From: Clostridia bacterium
GTDB lineage: Bacteria > Bacillota > Clostridia > Christensenellales > Aristaeellaceae
Direction of reading: 5' to 3'
Assembly: GCA_017431005.1 (NCBI GenBank)
Contig: JAFRLY010000024.1
Span: forward strand, 1 to 64,000
DNA length: 64,000 nucleotides
The first letter of the stretch is position 1; every line of letters begins with the position of its first letter. Positions 27,632 to 36,043 of this stretch are shown here, piece after piece. The notes under the pieces are model-generated. The model was not told the DNA's origin and searched no databases. It saw only the letters and a list, made by a program, of their open reading frames with translations. A program made the position numbers and the translations under genes.

Positions 27632-29080
27632 TCAGAATGCAGGCCGTTCGCGCATCATACGGGATGCGTCGGATTCAGCGGAAGCGTCCGCTTCCTCCGG
27701 TTCAGCCGGGGCCTCAGGTTCCGCTTCTGCCGTTCCTGCTTCCGGGGCTTCCGCCGCTGTAAAGTCAGGCCGCACACGCATCAGCGTTGCCGGGTCGGTC
27801 GCAGCCGGTGCTTCAGCCGGTTCAGGTTCTGCCGGCGCTTCCGGTTCCGCCTCTTCGGGCTCAGCCGGGGCTTCGGGTTCCGCTTCTGCCGGTTCCGCCG
27901 CTTCCGGGGCTTCCGCCGCTGTAAAGTCGGGCCGTTCGCGCATCAGCGTCATCGGATCAGTTTCCGCCGGTGCTTCCGCCGGTTCGGGTTCAGCCGGAGC
28001 TTCCGCTTCTGCTGCTTCAGGCTCTGCCGGAGCTTCGGGCTTCGTGAAGACCGGCCGTTCGCGCATCAGAGCTGCCGGATCGGTTTCCGCCGGTTCGGGT
28101 TCAGCCGGAGCTTCCGCTTCTGCTGCTTCAGCCGTTTCCGGAGCCTTGATCTCCGTGAAGACGGGCCGTTCACGCATCAGCCTTGCCGGATCGGTTTCCG
28201 CCGGTGCTTCCGCCGGTTCGGGTTCTGCCGGAGCTTCCGCTTCAGCTGCTTCAGCATTTTCCGGAGCCTTGATTTCCGTGAAAACCGGCCGTTCGCGCAT
28301 CAGCCTTGCCGGATCGGTCTCCGCCGGTGCTTCAGCCGGTTCGGGTTCAGCGGGAGTTTCCGCTTCTGCTGTTTCTGCCGTTTCCGGAGCCTTGATCTCC
28401 GTGAAGGCCGGCCGTTCACGCATCAGCCTTGCCGGATCGGCTTCCGCCGGTGCTTCGGCCTCTGTTTCCGCTGTTTCAGCCGTTTCCGGAGCCTTGATCT
28501 CCGTGAAAGCCGGCCGTTCGCGCATCAGCCTTGCCGGATCGGTCTCCGCCGGTGTTTCCGGGTCCGCCTGTTCAGGTTCGGCCTGTTCCGGGGCTTCCGT
28601 CACAGGTTCAGCTTCCGGTGTTTCCGCTTCGGCCTGTGCCGGCTGGGCAGGAGCCGGATCCTCTATGGGTTCCGGTTCCTTCTCGCCGACCGCCTGGGCC
28701 ATAATGTCCTCGATTGCTTCCTTGACGGATTCAGCCGAGTAGGTCAGGGATGCGCTTGTGATGGCGTCAGGAGCGATATCCTGATTCTCCACAACCGCGT
28801 TTGCCCACGCCGTCCGGATATCATCCGTCATCAGATCGCCGGCGCCGGAGGAGCTGATCGTGCAGTCCTTGATCGCCCGGTTTTCAATCGTCATATCCAC
28901 CCGGACCGTGCTGAAGTTGTTCGTCTTCTGCGCGCTGTAGGTGCCGTCCTGCACTCTCGGGTCGATTTTGGGAATCTCATAGACCAGCTCCTTGCCCGCA
29001 AACAGGCCTGAGGCATAGACGGTCAGTCCGATCGCCGCGACCCCCGCCGCGCAGAGCTTGATCCATTGCTGCTTATTCAT
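27632..29080 (-). CDS. Membrane-anchored FMN_bind-like protein with Pro/Glu repeat stalk
   Basis: The 482-residue protein has an N-terminal membrane anchor (residues 8-30). Residues 36-125 resemble an FMN_bind domain (DGTYSAQKTNNFSTVRVDMTI, then VVENQDIAPDAI), but the flavin-attachment site, normally SGAT, reads TSAS, so Ser replaces the flavinylated Thr. The remaining 330 residues are Ala/Pro/Glu-rich and carry eight copies of LMRERP-F, mostly within DPARLMRERPAFTEIKAPE, the last one at the C-terminus. The gene follows the reductase gene by 24 bases. I infer an extracytoplasmic redox or docking protein for the reductase; the motif's function is unknown. Confidence 0.8.
   Translation of the reverse strand: MNKQQWIKLCAAGVAAIGLTVYASGLFAGKELVYEIPKIDPRVQDGTYSAQKTNNFSTVRVDMTIENRAIKDCTISSSGAGDLMTDDIRTAWANAVVENQDIAPDAITSASLTYSAESVKEAIEDIMAQAVGEKEPEPIEDPAPAQPAQAEAETPEAEPVTEAPEQAEPEQADPETPAETDPARLMRERPAFTEIKAPETAETAETEAEAPAEADPARLMRERPAFTEIKAPETAETAEAETPAEPEPAEAPAETDPARLMRERPVFTEIKAPENAEAAEAEAPAEPEPAEAPAETDPARLMRERPVFTEIKAPETAEAAEAEAPAEPEPAETDPAALMRERPVFTKPEAPAEPEAAEAEAPAEPEPAEAPAETDPMTLMRERPDFTAAEAPEAAEPAEAEPEAPAEPEEAEPEAPAEPEPAEAPAATDPATLMRVRPDFTAAEAPEAGTAEAEPEAPAEPEEADASAESDASRMMRERPAF
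27650..28560 (-). repeat. Imperfect tandem repeats coding LMRERP motifs
   Basis: Eight copies of a unit of roughly 80-155 bp, each containing the codons for LMRERP-F, lie near 27650, 27775, 27935, 28062, 28170, 28300, 28418 and 28518. Copies differ in spacer length. The plus strand of the array is free of stops, which produces a false antisense frame. Confidence 0.8.
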
Positions 29081-29104
29081 GGCTTCACCAGGCCCTTCAA
29101 TTCC

Positions 29105-31906
29105 TTACTGATTGTCCGCGGTGACCGCCTTGGCAGCGGTCCGGCCGGAAACGAAGATCTCCACGATGGCATTGCCGCCCAGGCGGTTGCCGCCGTGAAT
29201 ACCGCCGGTCACCTCGCCCGCCGCGTACAGGCCGGGGATGATTTCGCCCGCCGCGTTCAGCACATGGCGGTCAGTGTCCACCACGACGCCGCCCATGGTG
29301 TGATGGGTGGAAGGCGCCATGAGACGGATGGTCAGCAGGGCGTTGTCCAGATCATATGTATCCGGCAGATAGTTGCCCTTCTCATCCTTCTGTACGTTAC
29401 CGACGGTGCGGGAAGCGATGGCCTTGCCCACGTCCGGATATTCACCCTGGCCCATGACAGCCGCGTCATAGTCCCGGATGGTTTTAATGACGACTTCCGG
29501 ATCCGCTTCGATGCCCAGCTCCTTGAAGAGCTCCGGCAGCTGTCCGATGGTCCGGCGATAGTAACGGCCTTCATAGTCGCCGTCCGCCAGCTGCATCGGA
29601 GCGGGCATCATCTGCTCGGCGTTGTAGAACTCCAGGAACACGCCCTTGGTGCCGTTGACCTCGATGCCGTTGCGGAACTCAGCCAGGCTCAGCACGTCGC
29701 GCTCGGAGCCTTCATCCACGAACCGGTGGCCGGTGGTGGGGTTGATCCAGCAGGCGTAGTTGCCGCCGCCGAAGGCCAGGTTGCCGTTGTCGACCCAGGA
29801 GATGGGCATCATCTGGGTGAAGCCCAGGCCGGTTGTCGCCGCGCCGACAGCTTCCGCCATGGTGATGCCGTCGCCCTTCAGGGAGGAGCGGTTGGTGGTC
29901 TTGGTGGCCTTGGAGATGTACTCGGTGGACCAGTAGATGTTGTTGTTCAGCACCATGTCCAGGTTCGCGGCATATCCGCCGGTGGCCAGGATAACGCCCT
30001 TGGAGGCCTTCACGGTCACAGGCGTTCCGTCATAGTGCACTGCCTTCACGCCCGTTACGCGGCCGTCTTCGACGATCAGGTCGGTCACGGTGGTACGGAT
30101 CATGATGTTGTTCTTCTCGTTGGCAGTATACAGGGTCTTCATGGGAGCGGCAAAGTAGCTGCCCCAGCGGCCCATTTCGGGAGCGCCGTCGCCGTCCAGG
30201 TCGATATTGGAGCCGACGAACTCGTTTTCACGATACCAGAGCGCGCCTATCAGCGTGGGCTGTGAATCCTCCTTAAAGGAAGCTCCCTGCTCCTCGAGCC
30301 ACTCCTTCAGGCCCTGGCCGTCCCGGATGAACTGGCTGACCAGGTCCACGTCGCCGTAGATCCACTGGCTCTTGTCCGCGCTCTGGCGCAGACCGCCGTA
30401 GTAGGTCTGGAAGATATGCAGGTTCAGGGTGGAGAAGAGGGTCAGCTGGCCCTCGGCCAGTCCTTCGTCCAGCTTGGGCTGCGCCCAGTCGAGATAGGCC
30501 TGGATTTCCTTCTTCAGTTCCTGCAGGATGGGCAGATACTCAGCATGCACGCCGTGCTTGCTCAGCTCGGCCGCGTCGCCCGCCACAAACTCGTTTTCCT
30601 TGTAGAATTCTTCATCAAAGGGCTCTTCAGACCAGTTCAGAATCATCTTCAGCTCGTCGATGCAGCCCTGCACGGACTTGACCTTCGGATAGGTTTCGCC
30701 GGTGAAGGCATAAACGCCGGTCTCCGCGTCCGGATCTGCCGGATCCCAGACCAGATAGGGCATCACAGACTGATACTGACCGCCGGAAACCAGGGTGTTG
30801 CCGCCGACTTCCGCGTTCTTTTCAATGACCAGCACGGTGTGGCCGTCCTGTGCCGCCTGTGCTGCTGCAGCCATGCCGGCGCCGCCCGCGCCGACGACCA
30901 CCACGTCATATTCGAGCTCCACGGGAGCGCCCGCGGGATGCTCCACCTTGGCAGCCTTGAAGGCGTCCAGATCGGAGCAGCCGGCCTGCTCAGCGGTGTC
31001 AAGCACGCAGCTGCGCAGCGCACGGGTGGAGAAGGTCGCGCCGGAAACGCCGTCCACGCCGGCGCCGTTGCAGGCCAGCATGTCCGGAATCATGATATCA
31101 AACGCCACATCGCCCACATGCGCGGTTTCAACGCTGGAGACGATTTCAACATTCTCGATCGCGGAATCGCTGTAAGTCACCTTCACAGTCAGGGGCCCGT
31201 TGTAGCCTTCCGCCGTGGCTGTATATTCGCCGGCTGTAAAGCTCAGCGCCACGTCCTCCGCCGGGGCGGCGCCTTCGCCGCGGGCCGCGGCCAGAGCGGC
31301 TTCAACCGCTTCCTTCACACCGTCACGGGTCATGGTCGCGCCGGCCGCGGCGTCGATGTCGCCGTCCGCGCGGCCGATCAGAGCCGCCGCATAGGCCTCA
31401 AACTGCGGGATGCCGAAGGGCTCCTCACCGGCGCCTTCGATCTCAGCCGCGGTGATTCCTTTTTCGTCCACGGTGATTTTCACGGTTACCGGGGTCGTCT
31501 CGCTGAAGCCCTTTCCGGAGCCTTCATAGGTGCCGGGAATCAGCGCGCCGCTGTTTCCGCCGCCCTGCGCGGCAGCCAGAGCAGTCTCAACCGCTTCCTT
31601 CACGCCGTCACGGGTCATGGTCGCGCCGGCCGCGGCGTCGATGTCGCCGTCCGCGCGGCCGATCAGAGCCGCCGCGTAAGCCTCAAACTGCGGGATACCG
31701 AAGGGTTGCTCACCGGCGCCTTCGATCTCAGCAGCAGTAATCCCGTTCTCATCCACGGTGATTTTGACCGTCACCGGGGTTGTTTCACTGAAGCCTTTTC
31801 CGGAGCCTTCATAGGTTCCGGGAACAAACGTGCCGCCCTCCGCGACACAGACAGCGGAGCCCAGCACAAGGCACAGGCAAAGTAACCATGCGACAATTTT
31901 CCTCAT
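29105..31906 (-). CDS. Secreted flavoprotein reductase: three FMN_bind domains and a fumarate-reductase-type FAD domain
   Basis: The ATG at 31906 follows GAGGAGGAAAG (933 residues). A signal peptide ends near residue 22. Two near-identical FMN_bind domains (24-115 and 119-210) carry GATMT at 94-98 and 189-193; a third, different one (220-310) carries SGATFST at 288-294. The Thr of these motifs is the site where ApbE attaches FMN. From 333 comes a FAD_binding_2 domain (VVVGAGGAG; IEKNAEVGGNTLVSGG; C-terminal GGNAIVEIFVSGR), as in flavocytochrome fumarate and urocanate reductases. It should reduce an unsaturated acid outside the membrane. No ApbE gene lies in the window. Confidence 0.92.
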   Translation of the reverse strand: MRKIVAWLLCLCLVLGSAVCVAEGGTFVPGTYEGSGKGFSETTPVTVKITVDENGITAAEIEGAGEQPFGIPQFEAYAAALIGRADGDIDAAAGATMTRDGVKEAVETALAAAQGGGNSGALIPGTYEGSGKGFSETTPVTVKITVDEKGITAAEIEGAGEEPFGIPQFEAYAAALIGRADGDIDAAAGATMTRDGVKEAVEAALAAARGEGAAPAEDVALSFTAGEYTATAEGYNGPLTVKVTYSDSAIENVEIVSSVETAHVGDVAFDIMIPDMLACNGAGVDGVSGATFSTRALRSCVLDTAEQAGCSDLDAFKAAKVEHPAGAPVELEYDVVVVGAGGAGMAAAAQAAQDGHTVLVIEKNAEVGGNTLVSGGQYQSVMPYLVWDPADPDAETGVYAFTGETYPKVKSVQGCIDELKMILNWSEEPFDEEFYKENEFVAGDAAELSKHGVHAEYLPILQELKKEIQAYLDWAQPKLDEGLAEGQLTLFSTLNLHIFQTYYGGLRQSADKSQWIYGDVDLVSQFIRDGQGLKEWLEEQGASFKEDSQPTLIGALWYRENEFVGSNIDLDGDGAPEMGRWGSYFAAPMKTLYTANEKNNIMIRTTVTDLIVEDGRVTGVKAVHYDGTPVTVKASKGVILATGGYAANLDMVLNNNIYWSTEYISKATKTTNRSSLKGDGITMAEAVGAATTGLGFTQMMPISWVDNGNLAFGGGNYACWINPTTGHRFVDEGSERDVLSLAEFRNGIEVNGTKGVFLEFYNAEQMMPAPMQLADGDYEGRYYRRTIGQLPELFKELGIEADPEVVIKTIRDYDAAVMGQGEYPDVGKAIASRTVGNVQKDEKGNYLPDTYDLDNALLTIRLMAPSTHHTMGGVVVDTDRHVLNAAGEIIPGLYAAGEVTGGIHGGNRLGGNAIVEIFVSGRTAAKAVTADNQ
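31256..31825 (-). repeat. 285-bp tandem duplication of an FMN_bind domain
   Basis: Codons for residues 28-122 (31825-31541) and 123-217 (31540-31256) are nearly identical, a period of 95 residues. Most differences are silent or conservative. Confidence 0.85.
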
Positions 31907-31974
31907 TTTCTTTCCTCCTCCGGATCTCTGTCTGGGAATATAAGAAAGGAATACCGATAGAATACCTTGGTAAA

Positions 31975-32003
31975 ATAATACCAAAAACAGCCCTCATCGT
32001 CAA
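31975..32003 (-). promoter_or_regulatory. Promoter of the flavin-reductase operon
   Basis: TTGACG (31998-32003), 17 bases, TATTAT (31975-31980) on the minus strand, about 68 bases before the start at 31906. It lies back to back with the promoter of the NusG-II gene. Confidence 0.82.
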
Positions 32004-32031
32004 TCATCTGTCTGTTTCGGAAATCAGATTG

Positions 32032-32060
32032 TTGAACCGGTGCGCCCAATGGGTTATAAT
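32032..32060 (+). promoter_or_regulatory. Promoter of the NusG-II/Gx gene pair
   Basis: TTGAAC (32032-32037), 17 bases, TATAAT (32055-32060). It drives away from the reductase promoter, only 28 bases separating the two -35 boxes. Confidence 0.83.
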
Positions 32061-32132
32061 CTCCTCATCTTACCGTCCCCCGAACGCGAAGGGTTCCCGG
32101 GCGGTATGCCTCAGCTGCGAAGGAGAAGACCG

Positions 32133-32570
32133 ATGAAAACAATCCGCGGGTGTACCCTGTGTCTGGTGCTGCTGTCCGTATTGCTCCTGCTGACCGCATG
32201 TGCGCCCCGTTCTGAAGTGCCTGAATCCGGCAGCCTGCGGGTGCTGGTGGACGGAAAACCGGTGCAGGCCGGAACGCGGAAAGCGTCGGCCGAAGAAGCG
32301 CAGGTGTGGTTCACCCTGGAGGGGAACCTCCTGCTGACCCTGCCCTTTTCCGAAGCGCACGAGGTGTCCATCCTGCAGGAGGACGGCAGCGAAAACACAG
32401 TCCGCATGACCGGTTCCGCTGTCTATATGGAAAAAGTGAACTGTCCGCACGAGGACTGCGTGCAGATGGGTGAAGTGACGCTGGAAAACCTGGAGTACCG
32501 GCCTCTGGGCGGTTTTCTTGTCTGCCTGCCTCACAGGCTGACCGTGGAGGTGCGGGAACATGCGGACTGA
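32133..32570 (+). CDS. NusG domain II lipoprotein, EetA-like
   Basis: The ATG at 32133 follows GAAGGAG; 145 residues. LLTAC near residue 20 is a lipobox. The rest is a NusG_II domain with CPHEDC and the C-terminal CLPHRL; such Cys/His-bearing domains pair with Gx-type membrane proteins. This NusG_II/Gx pair corresponds, as I recall, to the EetA-EetB type module of flavin-based extracellular electron transfer; treat the equivalence as probable. It overlaps the Gx gene by 11 bases. Confidence 0.82.
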   Translation: MKTIRGCTLCLVLLSVLLLLTACAPRSEVPESGSLRVLVDGKPVQAGTRKASAEEAQVWFTLEGNLLLTLPFSEAHEVSILQEDGSENTVRMTGSAVYMEKVNCPHEDCVQMGEVTLENLEYRPLGGFLVCLPHRLTVEVREHAD

Positions 32571-33105
32571 TGCCATGAAAATCGCGCGGTTCGCCATGCT
32601 GACCGCGCTGGCCCTCGTGCTGGGTTATTTTGACCGGGCCATTCCCCTGAGCGCGGTGCTGGGAGGCGCCGTGCCCGGGATCAAGCTGGGACTGGCCAAC
32701 ACGGTCCTGCTTTACGGCGTTTATATGCTGCGTCCCGGGGCCTGCGTCCTGCTGATGCTGGCCAAGGTGCTGCTGTCCGGATTCCTTTTCGGCTCCCTGA
32801 GCGCGATTCTCTACAGTCTTTCCGGCGGCGTGCTGAGCCTGGCCGTCATGCTGGCTGTATCCGCCCTGACCGGTCACCGCAAAGGCTTTGCTGTCATCAT
32901 CACCTCGCTGGCCGGCGCTGTATTTCATAATGTGGGGCAGATTCTGGCCGCTGCCGCTGTGCTGCGCACGCCCCGTCTGCTGGTCACCTATCTGCCTGTG
33001 CTGGTGGCTGTCGGCGCCGTGGTGGGATGTCTGACAGGTATCATTGCCCGGCTTGTTTTCCGTGCACTACAAAAAACCCCGGCTGCCGCCGGGGATAAGC
33101 GCTGA
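32560..33105 (+). CDS. Gx transporter / heptaprenyl-diphosphate-synthase component I family, EetB-like
   Basis: The 181-residue protein has five to six membrane segments and the family patterns GYFDRAIPL, GAVPGIKLGLANTVLLYG and HNVGQILAA. The Hpre_diP_synt_I name is historical; members look like ECF-type transport subunits or quinone-side redox proteins. The start at 32560 follows GGAGGT inside the preceding gene, so translation is coupled. With the NusG-II lipoprotein it could pass electrons from the membrane to the extracytoplasmic flavoproteins encoded divergently. Its last codons contain the terminator of the opposite gene. Confidence 0.85.
   Translation: MRTDAMKIARFAMLTALALVLGYFDRAIPLSAVLGGAVPGIKLGLANTVLLYGVYMLRPGACVLLMLAKVLLSGFLFGSLSAILYSLSGGVLSLAVMLAVSALTGHRKGFAVIITSLAGAVFHNVGQILAAAAVLRTPRLLVTYLPVLVAVGAVVGCLTGIIARLVFRALQKTPAAAGDKR
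33071..33094 (-). terminator. Terminator of the envelope operon, inside the Gx gene
   Basis: CCCCGGC - TGCC - GCCGGGG with six A on its left gives a minus-strand stem followed by TTTTTT. It lies within the last codons of the convergent Gx gene. Confidence 0.8.
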
Positions 33106-33134
33106 AGCTGGTGGATCAGTCCATCAGCTTTTTT
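33105..33134 (+). terminator. Terminator of the NusG-II/Gx transcript, inside the opposite gene
   Basis: An 11-bp stem with one G-U pair (33105-33115 with 33120-33130), loop TCAG, then TTTTTT. The loop contains the stop codon of the convergent minus-strand gene. Confidence 0.82.
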
Positions 33135-33691
33135 ACTTCCCTGCAGTATTGCAGGTATTTCTTCTGATGATAATTGAATTTCGGATATTCCTTTCCCAGA
33201 TGGTCGTAGCCGATCCAGCCCAGCACGGAAAGGAGGACCCGGGTGTCCCCCTTCAGATCCTCCTGAATACTCAGAGGCTCGCCGAACTGGTATTTTGTCC
33301 GGTCGATGGTCTCAACGTCCTCCACGCTCTTCAGATCCGGCAGGAAGGTGAACGCCATGGACTGCTCCGTCACATTGGGAAGGAATTCGTAGCTAAGCGT
33401 CACCGCGTCCCCCTCCACCTTCACGGTGCAGGTACCGATGTAGTGCATGTTCGCGGCAATCATATCCAGGACATATTCCCCGTCCTCGCTGAGATCCATC
33501 GGGGTGAACATGTACCACCGGTTTGTCTTTTTGCCGATCTTGCTGTTGTGGTTCCGGAACATGGGGCCCATTGTGCAGACGCTCTGATCCGGGTGCCAGG
33601 TCGTCTCCTTTTCCGCCAGCGCGGTCACGCAGGAAAGGGCAAGGACTAGCACCAGTGTCAGAGAGGTCAGCCGCAGCATCATCTTTCTCAT
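33116..33691 (-). CDS. Small secreted protein of unknown function
   Basis: I do not recognise this 191-residue protein. The ATG at 33691 has GGGAGAG 8 bases upstream; an in-frame GTG at 33700 would overlap the previous stop. Residues 1-26 are a signal peptide ending ALA. The mature part is beta-rich with aromatic positions (NRWYMFTPMDLSEDGEYVL, VTLSYEFLPN) and ends in a basic helix, KKYLQYCREVKKLMD. It is the last gene of the envelope operon and is likely exported. Confidence 0.75.
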   Translation of the reverse strand: MRKMMLRLTSLTLVLVLALSCVTALAEKETTWHPDQSVCTMGPMFRNHNSKIGKKTNRWYMFTPMDLSEDGEYVLDMIAANMHYIGTCTVKVEGDAVTLSYEFLPNVTEQSMAFTFLPDLKSVEDVETIDRTKYQFGEPLSIQEDLKGDTRVLLSVLGWIGYDHLGKEYPKFNYHQKKYLQYCREVKKLMD

Positions 33692-33696
33692 TTCAT

Positions 33697-34902
33697 TCAC
33701 TCTCCCGTTTCAATATTTTCCAGAAAATCTCCTCCGGTTGTGTCCGGCCCCACCTCTGTGCGGGTCAGGCCGAAAATCCGGTTGTCGTACCGCTTCCCGG
33801 TTTTGGTCACGGACATGGAGGTCTCCTGCTGGGATACATGATAGGTATAGGCCCTTACCGCCGCCTCCAGCCCCGTAATCCCTCCCAGGGAGGCCAGGGG
33901 AACGTCCCAGTCCATCTCGATCCGGTTCGTCTTTCCGAGGTGGTGATACAGCTTCTGTACCTGCCAGAGACCGTACTTTTCCGCGGAGGCCGCGTCATAC
34001 GCCGCGTCCGCCGCCCGGTCGTAGGCGATCTCCGCCGCATCCGCTGCCACCCGGTGCTGGTAATGACCGTATTCGCCCTTTTTGTCGTGGGTAACCACAA
34101 CCTTTGGCTTCAGCCGCCGGTACAGGGCCGTAACCCAGTTCAGCACCTTTTCTTTCCCGCCCATGACCTTGTATTCCCTGCTCATGGATTTTTCATGCTT
34201 GTCCGGGAAATCCGAGATCACCGGATAATTCCGCACGCCCATGGACCAGAGACCGTCCAGCAGCTCATTCCGTCGTCTGGGCCCGCAGTTGGCCAGGTAG
34301 GCCACGGCCACCTTCTTCTGTCTTTCCGAAGCGTATGTGGGGATGCCGCCTCCGAAAAAGATCAGCTCGTCATCCGCGTGTGCGGACAGAAACAGAATGT
34401 CCGCCTCTTCCACCGTCGGCAGCCATTTCTGAGCGCCGGCCGGGAAGGCGCCTTCCCCGTACAGCCGCAGCTCGGCCACCTGCACCTTTGCGTCCCTGTC
34501 CGGAGAAAGGAAACGCAGCTCCTCCGCCGGTTCCTCCAGCTCCACCCAGGCATGCAGAAAATCATTGCCGCCGGTATATACGGTCCGCCAGTTCTCCCCC
34601 TCCGGCACCTGAATGACCCATTCCTCCGGCACGATGTCAAAGCAGAAGTAGAGGCCGGCAATCGGCTTTCCCGGGCTCGCGGCCGTGAACCAGGCCGATC
34701 CGTATTTCTGCCTGACCCATCGGGTGGCATAGTCTCCGTCTGTCAGGCGTTTCACGGTTTTTTGCGGCTTGCTGGCGGAAGAAAAGGTAAATGTACAGGA
34801 AACGGTAAGATCCTCTGCCTCGGGCATTTCCTCCGCGGAAGCCCGCTCCCCCGCCGGGAGCAGCAGCAGAATCAGCAGCAGCGCCAGAATCCGTTTCATC
34901 AT
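33697..34902 (-). CDS. Secreted PIG-L family deacetylase with N-terminal discoidin-like domain
   Basis: The ATG at 34902 overlaps the stop of the Lgt-like gene; AAAGGA precedes it (401 residues). A signal peptide covers 1-22. Residues 25-145 look like an F5/8 type C-like beta domain (LTDGDYATRWVRQKYG, VQVAELRLYGEG). The PIG-L fold follows: LFLSAHADDELIFFGGG carries the zinc-binding His-Asp-Asp, and YGHYQHRVAADAA carries the second His pair. The family removes N-acetyl groups from GlcNAc-containing lipids or glycans; an exported form should act on wall or surface glycan. Confidence 0.9.
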   Translation of the reverse strand: MMKRILALLLILLLLPAGERASAEEMPEAEDLTVSCTFTFSSASKPQKTVKRLTDGDYATRWVRQKYGSAWFTAASPGKPIAGLYFCFDIVPEEWVIQVPEGENWRTVYTGGNDFLHAWVELEEPAEELRFLSPDRDAKVQVAELRLYGEGAFPAGAQKWLPTVEEADILFLSAHADDELIFFGGGIPTYASERQKKVAVAYLANCGPRRRNELLDGLWSMGVRNYPVISDFPDKHEKSMSREYKVMGGKEKVLNWVTALYRRLKPKVVVTHDKKGEYGHYQHRVAADAAEIAYDRAADAAYDAASAEKYGLWQVQKLYHHLGKTNRIEMDWDVPLASLGGITGLEAAVRAYTYHVSQQETSMSVTKTGKRYDNRIFGLTRTEVGPDTTGGDFLENIETGE

Positions 34903-35996
34903 CCAGGAATCCTTTCTACCGCGGTCTGTTCTCCCGCCGCGCACCGGGCCACAGCGATGGCCATGCCTGTCAGCGCCCAGCCCATGAAAGCATAGAGCAG
35001 CAGCCGGTCCGTTTCCCACTCTCCCAGGGCATGAAGCAGAAACAGCAGCAGTCCCGTCATGGCAAAGAGTGCAGCAGGCAGGCGGCCCGTACCGGGCTCC
35101 GTGCGGATAAGCAGCCCTGCGGCAACGGCCGCCGTCACACCGGTCATAATATACAGCCAAAGGGTATGCTGCGGCTTGTCAAACACAAACTCAGCCGCGA
35201 TAACCACGCCTGCGGCGGCAATCAGGGTCAGCAGACTCCAAAGTACTGCCGCCTTTTTCGGCTTCCGGTCCCTGATCAGGAAAACCCAGGCGCCCAGCAG
35301 GAAGATCAGCGCCGCAATCTGTGTGAACCGCACAAATTCGTTGATCCTCAGATAATCATCCGCCCGGAACTGTTCCAGCCAGATCTGGCTGAGTCCCAGC
35401 GCCGTCAGGAAAAACACCGTCCGGCTGCCCCGCCGGGCTCCGGAAAATGCAGCCAGCAGCACTGCCAGGATGATCAGAGCGGCGCAGGCCTCCCAGAACC
35501 AGACGGCATAGGCCCATTCCAGATAATCCTCCTCCCGGGCGGTCACGTACGCCAGGGGGAAGAACTGATGTCCTTCGTTTTCGGCGATACTGCCGAAGCC
35601 CTGGCCGGAGAAGTACTCTCCCAGCCTGCCCAGGCAGATTGCCGCGGCTGCTCCCGGCGTCAGCGCGTCCAGGGCGGCAGCGAAGTCCGTTTTGTTGATC
35701 CGTGCGCCGATCCAGGCGCCGAGCATCCCGCCGGCCAGCGCGCCGTAAAGGGTATAGCCGCCTTTCCAGGGCATCAGGTAGATCAGCCCCGGTTCCTCCT
35801 CCCCGGCATAGGTGTCCAGGGCCAGCAGGCACCAGCAGATGTGTCCCAGAATCAGCGCGAACCCGATCACCCAGGGCAGCAGCGGCCGCACTTCCTTCTT
35901 CCGGATGCACAGCGCTGTGCCCAGCAGTGCGCCGAGGAAAATCAGCAGGCTGTAGGGTGTGATCTGAAAGGGTCCCGCTTCAGCAACAGGCGTCAT
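34899..35996 (-). CDS. Lgt-like membrane protein, diverged
   Basis: The 365-residue polytopic protein has about ten hydrophobic segments and resembles prolipoprotein diacylglyceryl transferase. GGYTLYGALAGGMLGA corresponds to the HGG region, GRLGEYFSGQGFG to the GR-GNFINGE signature and LSQIWLEQFRADD to the later Arg region. The essential His of true Lgt is Tyr here and the signature Asn is Glu, and there is an extra C-terminal hydrophobic part (about 260-355). It is therefore probably not the housekeeping Lgt but a paralogue with another transfer activity, placed between an NAGPA-type enzyme and a PIG-L deacetylase. Confidence 0.75.
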   Translation of the reverse strand: MTPVAEAGPFQITPYSLLIFLGALLGTALCIRKKEVRPLLPWVIGFALILGHICWCLLALDTYAGEEEPGLIYLMPWKGGYTLYGALAGGMLGAWIGARINKTDFAAALDALTPGAAAAICLGRLGEYFSGQGFGSIAENEGHQFFPLAYVTAREEDYLEWAYAVWFWEACAALIILAVLLAAFSGARRGSRTVFFLTALGLSQIWLEQFRADDYLRINEFVRFTQIAALIFLLGAWVFLIRDRKPKKAAVLWSLLTLIAAAGVVIAAEFVFDKPQHTLWLYIMTGVTAAVAAGLLIRTEPGTGRLPAALFAMTGLLLFLLHALGEWETDRLLLYAFMGWALTGMAIAVARCAAGEQTAVERIPG

Positions 35997-36014
35997 GTTT
36001 CCAACCTTCTTCCG

Positions 36015-36043
36015 AAAACGGAGCCCGTCTTACGACGGCTCCG
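36015..36043 (-). terminator. Terminator-like hairpin at the end of the NAGPA-type gene
   Basis: CGGAGCC pairs with GGCTCCG, extended by GTC/GAC around GTAA and one bulged G, then TTTT on the minus strand. It spans the stop at 36030. It could lower expression of the downstream Lgt-like gene. Confidence 0.6.

Noticed and set aside
27585-28742. 385-codon Ser/Ala/Gly-rich frame on the plus strand
   Set aside because: It is antisense to the LMRERP repeat array and owes its openness to the repeat.
34899-35996. Housekeeping lgt
   Set aside because: The essential His and the signature Asn are replaced.
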